NCBI RefSeq assembly: GCF_900114785.1
Contig: NZ_FOUG01000023.1
Span: forward strand, 1 to 64,000
Source of the DNA: Variovorax sp. OV329
GTDB lineage: Bacteria > Pseudomonadota > Gammaproteobacteria > Burkholderiales > Burkholderiaceae_C
Direction: 5' to 3'
DNA: 64,000 nt
Part shown: one piece after another, positions 1 through 9,847 of the stretch
How positions within the stretch are numbered: the stretch's first letter is position 1
How the letters are laid out: each line of letters opens with the position of its first letter
Notes under the pieces: generated by a model
What the model was told of the DNA's origin: nothing
The model's database searches: none
Seen by the model: only the letters and a program-made list of their open reading frames with translations
Position numbers and translations under genes: made by a program

Positions 1-550
1 AGGCACGGTTATGCGCATCGAACAGCATCTCGTGGGTCTGCAGCGGGTATGCCCGCACGAGGAAGGCCCGGCTGTGGCTGAGCTTGAAGTGCGCCACCTG
101 CAGCTTGGTGCGCTCCCCGCCGATGACCGCCCAGTCCTCGCTCCAGTCAAACTGGAACGCCTCGCCAGGGCCGAAGACCAAGGGGACGAAGGTGCCTCGC
201 CCGGTGGTTTGCTCGACCTCGTGGCGACGTACCTGCCACGCCCGTGCGAAGGCTGCCACGCGGTTGTAGGACCCCTGATAGCCGAGCGCAGCCAAGTCGG
301 AGTGCATCTGCTTGAGGGTGCGCCGCTGCTTGCGCGACCTCGATGCCTCGCTCTTGAGCCACGTGCCGAGCTTCTCGGCGAAGGCGTCGAGTTTGCTCGG
401 GCTGACCCGCTTCGCGTAGCTGGGCGCCGCTTCGCCCTCGCGCAGGTACTTGCGGATGGTGTTGCGAGACAGGCCCGTGCGTCGGGCTATCTCCCGGATG
501 GACAGTTGCTCACGCAATGCCCAACGTCTGATGACACTCAGTGTCGCCAC
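1..550 (-). CDS. istA: IS21 transposase IstA, N-terminal part (3' end outside window)
   Basis: This is the N-terminal ~183 residues of the DDE transposase of IS21-family elements, which cuts and joins the element's ends with help from the IstB ATPase. The protein opens VATLSVIRRWALREQL, then a helix-turn-helix (SIREIARRTGLSRNTIRKYL) and the start of the catalytic domain (GEAFQFDWSEDW, with the first Asp). I chose the GTG at 550 because AGGAGTG lies 6 bases upstream on the minus strand. The frame is open to the window edge with no damage seen. It is transcribed against tssM. Confidence 0.88.
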   Translation of the reverse strand, partial: MATLSVIRRWALREQLSIREIARRTGLSRNTIRKYLREGEAAPSYAKRVSPSKLDAFAEKLGTWLKSEASRSRKQRRTLKQMHSDLAALGYQGSYNRVAAFARAWQVRRHEVEQTTGRGTFVPLVFGPGEAFQFDWSEDWAVIGGERTKLQVAHFKLSHSRAFLVRAYPLQTHEMLFDAHNRA

Positions 551-602
551 GTCAATCACTCCTGTGCTCCTGCCGCAAAAGGCAGCAGGTTAGGGTTCTT
601 AC

Positions 603-660
603 GTGGGTCAGATTTAGATGGAAATCGCCGGGGTTAGTGGGTCACTTCTAGATGGAAATC
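603..660. repeat. Two 24-bp direct repeats at the IS21 end
   Basis: Two copies of a 24-bp sequence lie at 603-626 and 637-660. Both begin GTGGGTCA and end AGATGGAAATC, and differ at only a few central bases. IS21-family ends typically carry several such repeats as transposase binding sites. They mark this as a real element end. Confidence 0.75.
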
Positions 661-664
661 AACA

Positions 665-1978
665 CCGGACTCGCCGCTTGGCCGGCTTGCGCGGGCCGCG
701 GCGCGCGAAACCACCTTGTCGCGCCCGCTGGTGGCGCGGACCCAGGAGGAGGCCAGCTTCTTCGACAAGGCCACGGACCAGTTGAACAAGCAGGCGCGCG
801 AACTGGGCAAGAACCTCGGCATCCGCCCCGAGGAGCGCATGGAAAGGCAGCTCGTCGACAACCAGTTCGCCGCCCTGCGTGAAGTCGTTACCGGGCAGCC
901 GGACACGCCCACCGGCGGTGGCAGCAGCGCAAGCGCTGCGAGGCCCGGCCTGGAAAACATCTCGGGGCTGATCAACGAGTTCTATACCGCGCTCGTGGTG
1001 GCCGACACCGCCCTCGGAACCAACAGCCTGCCGCCGGCGGGCAACGAGATCGGCGCGCGGCTGAAACTGGAGGCCGGCAAGCTGCCGGCGCCATTTCGGG
1101 AAGTGCTGACTGCGCTGGCCACCAGCGGCGCCGAGAAGGTGGCACAGGCTTCGGCCGACATCCTGCACAAGCAGGCGCAGGTGCAGTTCGATCGAATCAT
1201 GGGCCAACTGGCGCAGCAGGTCGGCGATCCGTGCCGGCGCGGCGTCGAGGGCCGTTACCCCTTCGCCGCCGTGGCGCAGGACGCCTCCATCGATGATTTC
1301 ACCCAGGTCTTCGCCGTGGGAGGGGCGGCGGATGAATTCTTCGCCAAGTACCTGGCGCCTTACGTCGATACCAGCGCGCGCCCCTGGCGCTACAAGAGCG
1401 CCGATGCACCGGCCGACCCGGCCGACGGCGGCTCGCAAGCGCTGCAGCAACCCGTCGCCACCGGGCCGACGCTGCTCGGCGAACTGCTCAAGCTGCTGCA
1501 GCAGGGCGGCCCCGAACTCGAGACCTTCTACCGCGCGCGCCAGATCCGTGACCTGTTCTTTCGTGATGCGGCCGGCAAGAAATTCGCATGGAAGCTCGAT
1601 CTCAAGGTGATCGAGCTGGACCCCACCATCACCGACCTGCTCATCGACATCGACGGGCAGGGGCTGCGCTACGTTCACGGACCGGTCCAGCCCTTCCTGG
1701 TGACCTGGCCGGGCCCTCGCGGAGGCACCACCGCAGAGCTGACGGCGAACCCGCGCATCTCGCCCGCCACCTCGACGCTGATCGCCAACGGACCCTGGGC
1801 GTTTTTGCGATTGCTGGACAAGGGCCGCATCGTCGCCAGCGCGATGTCGGGGCGGGTGAACGTGGAGTTCCTGTTCGACGGGCGCAGGGCGCTGGTCGAG
1901 TTGAGCTCGGGCAGCCAGCCCAGCCCGCTCAACAGCGATGTGCTCAAGGGCTTTCGCTGCCCTGGCCGTGCCGCCTGA
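665..1978 (+). pseudogene. tssM: T6SS membrane-complex protein TssM (IcmF), C-terminal fragment
   Basis: TssM is the inner-membrane scaffold of the type VI secretion system; its periplasmic C-terminal domain joins TssL and the TssJ lipoprotein. About 437 codons remain of a family that normally has 1100-1300. The frame is open from the IS junction (PDSPLGRLARAAARETTLS), so coding continues to the IS tip and the upstream part lies beyond the element. The remaining part ends with the DUF1215/C-terminal region (ARQIRDLFF, TWPGP, GPWAFLRLLD). No natural start codon belongs to this fragment. A secretion-competent TssM is unlikely from this copy unless the element excises. Confidence 0.88.
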
Positions 1979-1996
1979 GGCAAGAGGTCGATACCC

Positions 1997-2704
1997 ATGG
2001 TGACGCCAATGCATCGAACTGAACCCGAATGGGCGTTGGAAGTCGAGGCCCAGGCGCGGCTGCACCGGCCGTTGCCCGAATTCGACTTGCGCGAATTGGC
2101 CTCGAGGGATGAGGTGCCGAGCAGCGTGCCTTCACTTCGGGCGGGTGGTGGTGACAGCCCTTTCGATGTGCTCGACTCGTCTGCGATCGGCATCGTGGGT
2201 TCGCAGGCCACCGCTCCCTTTGCCGTCCTGGGCATCCAGGCGGCAACCGTTCAGCAGGCCGATGTTCCTGCGTCGGGGAGTTCCGATCCCGCCGGTGCGC
2301 TGATGGACGAACTGCACGACGAGTTCATTCGCGTGCTGCAAGACCCCGCCGAACTGGCGTCGAGGTCGCAATGGGCCGAGGGATTCGCCGGCACGGAAGG
2401 CGAACCGGCCCCTTCGCTGGACGCGCTGAGCCGTGAAGCCGCCACATTCGCGATGGCTCGCGACATCCTCATCCCCCCACAGACCATCGGCCAGGTCATC
2501 GATGGCTTCGATCCGGCCGGACCTTGCGACCCGCCTGGGCTGGACGCACCGGAAGACGTGCTGCGGCTCTTCGCGCCCGAGTCCAGCGCGAGCGGCAAGG
2601 GCAGGCTGCCCAGCCTCACCCTTCGCGAACACCACGCGCTGTCGCCGGACAGCCACCTCCACGTTGGCCAGGCAACGCAGTCCATGAAAGGGAAGCCGGA
2701 ATGA
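1997..2704 (+). CDS. TagK-like T6SS accessory protein
   Basis: A 235-residue cytoplasmic protein without signal peptide or membrane segment. The middle and C-terminal part resembles the TagK domain found in Burkholderiales T6SS clusters: an acidic stretch (GALMDELHDEFIRVLQDP, residues ~97-114) and a closing DVLRLFAPES ... LREHHALSPDSHL motif. Its exact role in secretion is not established as far as I know. It starts 18 bases after tssM and its stop overlaps the start of tagJ (ATGA at 2701-2704), so it is translationally coupled into the operon. The TagK call is from pattern memory, not a search. Confidence 0.6.
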   Translation: MVTPMHRTEPEWALEVEAQARLHRPLPEFDLRELASRDEVPSSVPSLRAGGGDSPFDVLDSSAIGIVGSQATAPFAVLGIQAATVQQADVPASGSSDPAGALMDELHDEFIRVLQDPAELASRSQWAEGFAGTEGEPAPSLDALSREAATFAMARDILIPPQTIGQVIDGFDPAGPCDPPGLDAPEDVLRLFAPESSASGKGRLPSLTLREHHALSPDSHLHVGQATQSMKGKPE

Positions 2705-3549
2705 ACGAACCCAGATTGCCGCAATCGTTTCGGCGATGGTCCGACACCCAGCCGCTGGGCGTGCTTCTGTCACGTGCGGAAGCCGGCGTTCGCTCGCAGC
2801 CGCAGGACGCGCAGGCGCGTTGGCTGCTCTTCGAACTGCTGTGTGTGCTCGGGCAATGGGAGCGCGGATTGAGGCAGCTCCAGGTGTGGGCAACACTGTC
2901 TCGCGAGCACGAGGGCACGGCCCATGTCATGCGCGGGCTGCTTCGTGCCGAGGTGCAGCGGGCGCAGGTGCTGGCAGGCCTGGAGGCGCCTGCGCTGCTG
3001 CTCTCGAGCGCGTCGCAGGCCGCGCCCTGGATGAAGCAGCAGGCCGAGGCCCTGGAAGTCGGCGCGCAGGACGATCTGCTGGCCAGGGAAACCAGCGACA
3101 TGCTGCGCGATGCCGCCCTGGCCCAGGCGCCCGATGTCCAAGGCGTGGTCGATGGCCGGGCCTTCGACTGGGTCACCGATTCGGACACCCGCATCGGCCC
3201 GGTGTGCGAACTGATCGCCTCGGGAGCCTACCGGTGGGTGGCCTTTGCCGACGTGGCGCGCATCGACAAGACCGAGCCCGCACGCCTGCTGGACCTCGTG
3301 TGGGCCCAGGTGGATGTGCTGCTGAGCGACCGCACCCCCATCAAGGCCTACATGCCCATGCGCTATCCCGTGCTTGCCAACGACCGCGATGCCCTGCTGC
3401 TGGGTCGCGAGACGATCTGGGACGAGACCAGCAGGACCTGCATCAGTGCCCGCGGCCAGAAGGTGTGGGCGACCGACAGCGGCGATGTGTCCTTGCTCGA
3501 CCTCAGGCACTGTGAATTCGACAGGGGTTCGGCCAATGGCGCGGCCTGA
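2701..3549 (+). CDS. tagJ: T6SS accessory protein TagJ (ImpE/SciE family)
   Basis: A 282-residue ImpE-family protein. In some systems TagJ binds the TssB sheath subunit and influences ClpV-driven sheath disassembly. Family signs are the N-terminal helical repeat (LLFELLCVLGQWERGLRQL), LLRAEVQRAQVLAG, and the C-terminal block FDWVTDSDTRIGPVCEL ... YMPMRYPV. I chose the ATG at 2701, which overlaps the tagK stop; the longer open frame upstream lies inside tagK. It overlaps tssE by 14 bases at its 3' end. Confidence 0.78.
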   Translation: MNEPRLPQSFRRWSDTQPLGVLLSRAEAGVRSQPQDAQARWLLFELLCVLGQWERGLRQLQVWATLSREHEGTAHVMRGLLRAEVQRAQVLAGLEAPALLLSSASQAAPWMKQQAEALEVGAQDDLLARETSDMLRDAALAQAPDVQGVVDGRAFDWVTDSDTRIGPVCELIASGAYRWVAFADVARIDKTEPARLLDLVWAQVDVLLSDRTPIKAYMPMRYPVLANDRDALLLGRETIWDETSRTCISARGQKVWATDSGDVSLLDLRHCEFDRGSANGAA

Positions 3550-4168
3550 AGCTGCCGTGGGCGATGACGGACATGGCGCGTCAGGTCCCGTGGCAACACA
3601 TCCCGTCCATCCCGGCGTGCGCTCGCCCAGGCCGGGCGACGATCGTCTGGCGCGCGCGAACGCGCAACTGCTGCCCACGCTCTTCGACCGCCTGCGCGAC
3701 GACGCGCCCGGCTGCAAGACCGAATCACCGACAGACTACGCGGTCTCCGTCGGCCAGCTTCGCGACGTCTTGCAGCGAGACCTGGGGTTTCTGCTCAACA
3801 CCACGAACATCGAGGAGCAGATCGATCGCCTCCGGCATCCCGAGGCCGCGGCTTCGACCATCAATTTCGGCGTGCGGCCGTTGGCGGGCAACTACCTGTC
3901 CGAGCGCCGCTGGGAAGACATCGAGCGCCTCATCCGCGGTGCCATCGCCGACTACGAGCCTCGCCTGCTGCCCGACACCGTCACTGTGCGTCCTTTGGAC
4001 AAGGACGGCGCGCCCGACCAATACAACGTGCTGCTCTTCGAGATCCGCGCCCTGATCGACGCAAGGCCCTATCCGCTGGAGCTGATGGTCCAAAGCTCGG
4101 TCGACCTCGAAAGCAACCGCATGACCATGTCTCGCGCAACGCGCGGGCCGCTGCGGCGGCAACGCTGA
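3536..4168 (+). CDS. tssE: T6SS baseplate subunit TssE (gp25-like)
   Basis: TssE is the gp25-like wedge protein of the T6SS baseplate, homologous to phage T4 gp25, and joins the tail sheath to the TssF/TssG wedge. The protein has 210 residues. The gp25/GPW core runs from about residue 60 (LRDVLQRDLGFLLNTTN) through STINFGVRPLAGNYLS to the end. The roughly 35 residues at the N-terminus (MARPEAAVGDDGHGAS) look disordered. The ATG at 3536 inside the end of tagJ gives a coupled start; a later start is possible. Confidence 0.82.
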   Translation: MARPEAAVGDDGHGASGPVATHPVHPGVRSPRPGDDRLARANAQLLPTLFDRLRDDAPGCKTESPTDYAVSVGQLRDVLQRDLGFLLNTTNIEEQIDRLRHPEAAASTINFGVRPLAGNYLSERRWEDIERLIRGAIADYEPRLLPDTVTVRPLDKDGAPDQYNVLLFEIRALIDARPYPLELMVQSSVDLESNRMTMSRATRGPLRRQR

Positions 4169-4181
4169 CCCCAGGAAATCC

Positions 4182-6062
4182 ATGGACCCCCTCCTGCTCG
4201 ACTACTACAACAGGGAACTCGTCTACATGCGGGAGATGGCGAGCGAGTTCGCCGCCTCGCACCCGAAGATCGCCCGCCGGCTGGGCATGCATGGCGTGGA
4301 GGTCGACGACCCTTACGTGGAACGGCTGATCGAATCGTTCTGCTTCCTGTCCGCGCGCATGCAGATCAAGCTGGACGCAGAGTTCCCCCGCTTCACGCAG
4401 CGCCTGCTGGAGGTGCTGTATCCCAACTACCTGAGCCCGACGCCGTCCATGGCCGTGGCGCGCCTGCAGCCCAGCGTGCACGCGGGCGACTTCAGGCGCG
4501 GCATCGTGGTGCCGCGCGGCACGGCCTTCCATGCCCGGGTGCCGGCCGGCGAGCAGACGCCCTGCGAGTTCCGATCCGGCCAGGACGTGACCTTGTGGCC
4601 GGTCGAGATCGTGGATGCGAGGCTCACCGGCGCACCTCCCGACATCCCCGCGCTGGAGCGCTACGTTCCACCCCATGTGCAGGTCACCGGCGCCTTGCGG
4701 CTGCGGTTGCGAAGCGTCGGCGAGCTGCCCTTCGATGCGCTGGAGGGGCTGGACCGGCTGCCGGTGTACCTGGCGGGCAACGAGCAGGTGGCATCGCACC
4801 TGTTCGAACTGCTCCACACCTCGGCCGTGGCCACGTTCACCGGCGAGCCCGGCAAGCTGGCGCAGCGCCCGCACGTGGTCACCGATGCACCGCTGGTCCA
4901 TGAAGGCCTCGCGCCGGGGCAGGGGCTGCTGCCGCTGGACTGGAACGCCTTTCACGGCCACAACCTGCTGCACGAGTACTTCGCGTGCCCGGAGCGTTTC
5001 TACTTCTTCACGCTCACGCAACTGGCACCCGGCCTGTCGCGCATCGCGGGCATGGAGGCTGAAGTGCTGGTGCTGCTGGGCCGCCCGCCTGGTGCCCTGG
5101 CTGGCCTGGTCGACGCCAGGCAGTTCGCGCTGTACTGCACGCCACTGGTCAACCTGTTCGAGCGCCGCACCGATCGTGTCGAAATGGACACGGCCCAGCC
5201 GGAATTCCACCTGGTGCCCGATCGATCGCGGCCGCTGGATTTCGAGGTCCATGCCGTCAAGGCCATCGCGGGGCAGGAGTTCAAGACCACGGCGCCGCTG
5301 GATTTCCGGCCGCTCTACCAGACCCTCAACCAGGACGAGGGAAACCACGGCCGCTACTTCTCCGTCAGGCGCGAGGGCCGGCTGGCCTCCAGCGCCGCCC
5401 GCAAATACGGCACCCGCACGCCCTACATCGGAACCGAAGTCTTCCTGTCGCTGGTCGACCAGCACGAATCACCTTATGCGGACACCATCCGCTACCTGTC
5501 GGTGACCGCCTTGCTCACCAACCGGGACCTGCCCTGCCTGGTTCCGCGGGATGGCGTGAACGACCTGGCGCTGGCCGACTCGATTCCGGTGACCAGCGTG
5601 GGCCTCATCCGCCCACCCAGCCGCCCGCGCCCGCCCTTCGCGCAAAGGGAGATTGCCTGGCGACTTGTGCGCCAACTCAATTTCAACCACCTGCCCCTGG
5701 CCGACATGCCCCACCGCGAGGGAGCCCAGGCGCTGCGCGACATGCTGCGGCTGTTCGTGGCGGCGGACAACGACGCGCAGCGCCGGCAGATCGAGAGCCT
5801 GGTGGGTTCGCGCATCGAGCCGGTCACTCGGCGCCTGCCGGGCGGCGGCCCGCTGGTCTACGGCAGGGGCGTGCTGTGCACGTTGAGCGTGGACGAGGAA
5901 GGGTTCTCCGGCACCAGCCCCTACCTGTTCGGCCTCGTTCTGGAGCACTACCTGGCACGCCACGTGAGCATCAACGTGTTCACGCAGACGGCGCTGGAAT
6001 CCATGCAGCGCGGAACCGTGGCGCGCTGGCCGGTGCGCATGGGCGCCCGGGGAATCGTCTGA
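4182..6062 (+). CDS. tssF: T6SS baseplate subunit TssF
   Basis: TssF (VasA/ImpG family) forms the TssF2-TssG wedge of the T6SS baseplate with TssE and TssK. The 626-residue product has the usual family length and the diagnostic N-terminus MDPLLLDYYNRELVYMREM, then FCFLSARMQIKLDAEFPRF and LLEVLYPNYLSPTPSM (residues ~50-90). The C-terminal part (YLFGLVLEHYLARHVSIN) is also typical. It starts 13 bases after tssE and overlaps the tssG start by one base (TGATG at 6060-6064). No frame damage is seen. Confidence 0.93.
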   Translation: MDPLLLDYYNRELVYMREMASEFAASHPKIARRLGMHGVEVDDPYVERLIESFCFLSARMQIKLDAEFPRFTQRLLEVLYPNYLSPTPSMAVARLQPSVHAGDFRRGIVVPRGTAFHARVPAGEQTPCEFRSGQDVTLWPVEIVDARLTGAPPDIPALERYVPPHVQVTGALRLRLRSVGELPFDALEGLDRLPVYLAGNEQVASHLFELLHTSAVATFTGEPGKLAQRPHVVTDAPLVHEGLAPGQGLLPLDWNAFHGHNLLHEYFACPERFYFFTLTQLAPGLSRIAGMEAEVLVLLGRPPGALAGLVDARQFALYCTPLVNLFERRTDRVEMDTAQPEFHLVPDRSRPLDFEVHAVKAIAGQEFKTTAPLDFRPLYQTLNQDEGNHGRYFSVRREGRLASSAARKYGTRTPYIGTEVFLSLVDQHESPYADTIRYLSVTALLTNRDLPCLVPRDGVNDLALADSIPVTSVGLIRPPSRPRPPFAQREIAWRLVRQLNFNHLPLADMPHREGAQALRDMLRLFVAADNDAQRRQIESLVGSRIEPVTRRLPGGGPLVYGRGVLCTLSVDEEGFSGTSPYLFGLVLEHYLARHVSINVFTQTALESMQRGTVARWPVRMGARGIV

Positions 6063-7207
6063 TGCAGCGCACGCGCGACCATGCGGCGGCGGCGCTGACC
6101 GATGTGCTTGCGCGCATGCGCCGTGCGCCCTGGCTGTTCAGCTTTACGGCCTTGATGCGGCGCATCGGCGCACAGCATCCGGAATTGCCTCGCATCGGAA
6201 CGGCGGCGCGTCCGCAACAAGAGCCCTTTCGCCTGGGGCAGAAGGCCGCATTGAGCTTTGCTCCGCGCGAGATTGCAGAAGTGGTGCTTCCCGCCAACGG
6301 CGTGGACGCGCTGCACGACCCTTTGCCTCCAGCACCCACGGGCAACAACCCCGCACTGCCGCTGGTCCGCCTGTATGGCCTGGGCATGCTGGGGCCCAAC
6401 GGTCCGCTGCCCCTGCATTTCACCGAGATCGTCCGCGACCGCAGCGAGAACCACCACGACGGAACGCTCGCGGACTTTCTGGACCTGTTCCATCACCGCT
6501 ATCTCACGCTGCTTTATCGGGCCTCGGCGCAAGGGCAAGCGGCGGCCGGCCTGGACCGGCCGGAAGAGGAGGTCTTCAGCGCCTACGTGGCAAGGCTCAC
6601 GGGCCACGACCCGCAGGAGATCCGGCCGAGCGCCTGGCCGGCCCATGCGCGGCTTGCGGCATCCGCGCACCTGTGCCGCGATGCCCGCCATCCGGACGGT
6701 CTGGCAGCCACCCTGGCGCGATTCTTCTCCGTGCCGGTGCAACTGCTGGAGTTCCAGATGCATTGGATCGAACTCGACGAAGTCGACCAGACCCGCCTGG
6801 GCCAGCCCAGTGCTTCCAGCGTGCTGGGCAGCGGAGCGATTGCGGGCGAAGTGGTGCCGGACAGGCAGAGCCGGTTCCGCCTGGTCCTCGGGCCGTTGAG
6901 CCTGGAGCAGTACCTGCGCTTCACCCCGCAAGGGCGTGACTTGCCGCTGCTGGTCGAGGCCGTGCGAGCCTTCATCGGCTTCGAATTCCTCTGGGACGTC
7001 GAACTGCGGGTGCTCGTCGACGACACGCCGCCTGCGCGGCTGGAGGAGGGGCAGAAGCTGGGCTGGTCCACATGGCTCGGCCGGGCCCCGGATGCGCCCC
7101 TTCGCCAGGTTCGCGAGAGTCCTTCGGAGGTGCGGCATGCCGTTGGCATGGTGTTCGAGCCGGAGCGCTACGTGGGCGCGAGATTGGCCGTTGCCGCTGC
7201 GCCGTGA
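6062..7207 (+). CDS. tssG: T6SS baseplate subunit TssG
   Basis: TssG (VasB/ImpH family) is the clamp partner of TssF in the baseplate wedge. The protein has 381 residues. Features are a helical N-terminus (PWLFSFTALMRRIGAQHP), VVLPANGVDALHDP, YGLGMLGPNGPLPLHFTEIV at ~105-125, and FLDLFHHRYLTLLYRA. The ATG at 6062 overlaps the tssF stop; an upstream extension of the frame lies within tssF and is not real. Confidence 0.92.
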   Translation: MQRTRDHAAAALTDVLARMRRAPWLFSFTALMRRIGAQHPELPRIGTAARPQQEPFRLGQKAALSFAPREIAEVVLPANGVDALHDPLPPAPTGNNPALPLVRLYGLGMLGPNGPLPLHFTEIVRDRSENHHDGTLADFLDLFHHRYLTLLYRASAQGQAAAGLDRPEEEVFSAYVARLTGHDPQEIRPSAWPAHARLAASAHLCRDARHPDGLAATLARFFSVPVQLLEFQMHWIELDEVDQTRLGQPSASSVLGSGAIAGEVVPDRQSRFRLVLGPLSLEQYLRFTPQGRDLPLLVEAVRAFIGFEFLWDVELRVLVDDTPPARLEEGQKLGWSTWLGRAPDAPLRQVRESPSEVRHAVGMVFEPERYVGARLAVAAAP

Positions 7208-7252
7208 GATTCGAAAAGCTTTGCCTCCCCATCGACAGGATCCTCCAGAGCC

Positions 7253-8265
7253 ATGCACCAAGCCCAGCCCATCGACAAGGACGCCCCCTGCGGTCCGAGC
7301 CTGGAGTACGACGCCGAATACGCCATGCTCCAATCCCGCCTCATGCCGCGCGCCGAGGCGCAGTATGGCAACTTCGTCAGCACGCCGGACCCGGTCAACT
7401 GGGCAGAGGTGGAGCGCGACTGCCGGCGCCTTCTCCTGCGCACGCAGGACATCAACGTTCACGTGTGGCTGTGCCGGGCGCGCACACGGCTCGCCCAGTC
7501 GAGGGGGCTGGCCGAATCGCTCGCCGCGCTCGCGGCGGCGTTGGCGGCCTGGCCGGACGCGATCCATCCGCAACTCGTCATTGACGGCCATGCGGAACCT
7601 TCCTTGCGAGCCAACGCGCTGGCGGCGCTGGCCGACCCTGAGGGGCTGGCCGGCGACGTGCGCGAGATTGCCGTGGCGACCAGCACCGCCTTGCGCCTCA
7701 CGGTGGGAGAGGTGGAGCGTGCCCTGTCGGTTCCTCGCTCGATGGATGCCTTGCCTGCGGACTCGGTGCGGCGGCAACTGGCAGCCCTGCAAGGCGCGGC
7801 TGGCGACGATTCCGCCGTCGCCTTACTGGCACAGGCGGGGCGATCCCTCAGGGAGATTCAAGCCTGGGCCACGACCTCGCTGGGCGAGGCGGCGCCTTCC
7901 TTGCAGGGCACGGCGCGCTTGCTCGAGCCCTTCGCCGGTGCTTCGCACGGCCGTATGGAAGGGGGGAGGGCACTGTCAGGCGAGCGGGACGGCACGCAAC
8001 CTGCATCGGCTTCGGAAGCAGCGGACGTCAGGACGCCTGCTCATTGCAACGACGCGCTGGAAACGCGCGGCGACGTACTGCAATCGATCCGTGCGGCCCG
8101 CACCTGGTTCGAGCTTCACGAGCCCAGCAGTCCCGTCGCCGTGCTGCTCTTGCAAGCCGAACGCATGGTGGGCAAGCGCTTCTCCCAGGTGGCCGACTCG
8201 ATCCCCCTGGAACTGCTTCGCAAATGGGAGGCGGAGGCGCAAGCCGAGGCAGAAGGTTTGCCCGC

Positions 8266-8269
<4 letters not shown>
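7253..8269 (+). CDS. tssA: T6SS assembly protein TssA
   Basis: TssA primes and guides assembly of the T6SS tail (sheath and Hcp tube). The 338-residue product has the ImpA N-terminal domain at its start (PIDKDAPCGPSLEYDAEYAM, then a helical segment to about residue 110) and ends with a short ImpA-like C-terminal region (SPVAVLLLQAERMVGKRFSQVADSIP). The gap from tssG is 45 bases, the largest in this operon. The stop overlaps the next gene's ATG (8266-8269). Confidence 0.88.
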
Positions 8270-8967
<698 letters not shown>

Positions 8968-9012
8968 CGTCCTCGTTCCGTTGGCGCCGTCAACAGAAGT
9001 GCCGGAAGGCGC

Positions 9013-9777
9013 TCAGCAGGTCACCCCACCGTCGATCACCATGCTCTGCCCGGTCATGAAGGCCCCCGCCTTCGACGCGAGGAAGACCGCTGCCCCGGCG
9101 ATCTCGTCCGGATCGCCGATGCGGCGCAGCGGCGTGTTCTCGGTGCGCTTGCGCAAGATCTCCGGGTCTTCCCACAAGGCGCGCGCGAAGTCGGTCTTGA
9201 TGAGTCCCGGGGCGATGCAGTTGACCCGCACGTTGTGCGGACCGTATTCCACCGCAAGATTGCGCGCGAGCTGGAAGTCGGCGGCCTTGGACACGTTGTA
9301 GGCACCGATCACCGGCGAGCCGCGCAGGCCGCCGATGGAGGACACGATGATGATCGAGCCCTCCTTGCGCTCGATCATCTGCGGCGCCGCGGAACCGATC
9401 AGCCAATGGTTGGCGATCACGTTGTTCTCGAGGATCTTGCGGAACTGGTCGTCCTCGATGCCGCTCATGGGCCCGAAGTAGGGATTGCTGGCGGCGTTGC
9501 AGACGAGGATGTCGATGCGCCCGAGCTGCCGGGTGGTCTCGTCGACCAGGTGCCGCAACTCCTCCTTGGACGAGATGTTGGCGGGAATCGAAATGGCCCG
9601 CCCGGGGCCGTGGGCGGCGTTGATGGCGTCGCGTACCTCGGCGCAAGGCTCGGGCTTGCGGGACGAAATCACCACCTGCGCGCCGTGCTCGGCGAGCCGC
9701 TGCGCGATCGCACGGCCGATGCCGCGCGACGATCCGGTCACAATGGCGACCTTGCCTTCTACTGAAAATAGCGACAT
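9013..9777 (-). CDS. SDR-family NAD(P)-dependent oxidoreductase
   Basis: A 254-residue classical short-chain dehydrogenase/reductase. The Rossmann glycine motif TGSSRGIG is at ~14-21, the structural NAA motif (VCNAAS) near residue 90, and the catalytic Ser plus Tyr-x-x-x-Lys in IVSSIGG ... YNVSK. It ends with the usual MTGQSMVIDGG. The ATG at 9777 has AGGAG upstream; the longer frame is not needed. It lies 70 bases downstream of the NahR-type regulator on the same strand. The substrate cannot be read from the sequence; a link to the adjacent aromatic operon is possible but unproven. Confidence 0.85.
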   Translation of the reverse strand: MSLFSVEGKVAIVTGSSRGIGRAIAQRLAEHGAQVVISSRKPEPCAEVRDAINAAHGPGRAISIPANISSKEELRHLVDETTRQLGRIDILVCNAASNPYFGPMSGIEDDQFRKILENNVIANHWLIGSAAPQMIERKEGSIIIVSSIGGLRGSPVIGAYNVSKAADFQLARNLAVEYGPHNVRVNCIAPGLIKTDFARALWEDPEILRKRTENTPLRRIGDPDEIAGAAVFLASKAGAFMTGQSMVIDGGVTC

Positions 9778-9847
9778 GGCGGGTGGCTCCTGAGTGATGG
9801 CGTTTCGAAGCAGACCGGAACGATAGCAAACGGCGCCGCACGGCGCC

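Larger units (their letters stand above)
1..664 (-). mobile_element. IS21-family insertion sequence, 5' end only
   Basis: The terminal part of an IS21-family element lies at the left window edge and runs off it. It holds the start of istA, an untranslated end region, and a tip reading TGTTGATTTCCATC on the minus strand at 664-651. Base 665 onward is in frame with a TssM C-terminal coding sequence, so the element sits inside tssM. The other end, istB and any target duplication are outside the window. The family is assigned from the IstA protein and the repeated terminal arrangement. The exact last base of the element is an estimate. Confidence 0.85.

Noticed and set aside
659..2065. Long minus-strand frame of 468 codons opposite tssM
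   Set aside because: It is a shadow of the tssM codon bias; the plus-strand product is a recognisable TssM end and the minus product matches nothing.
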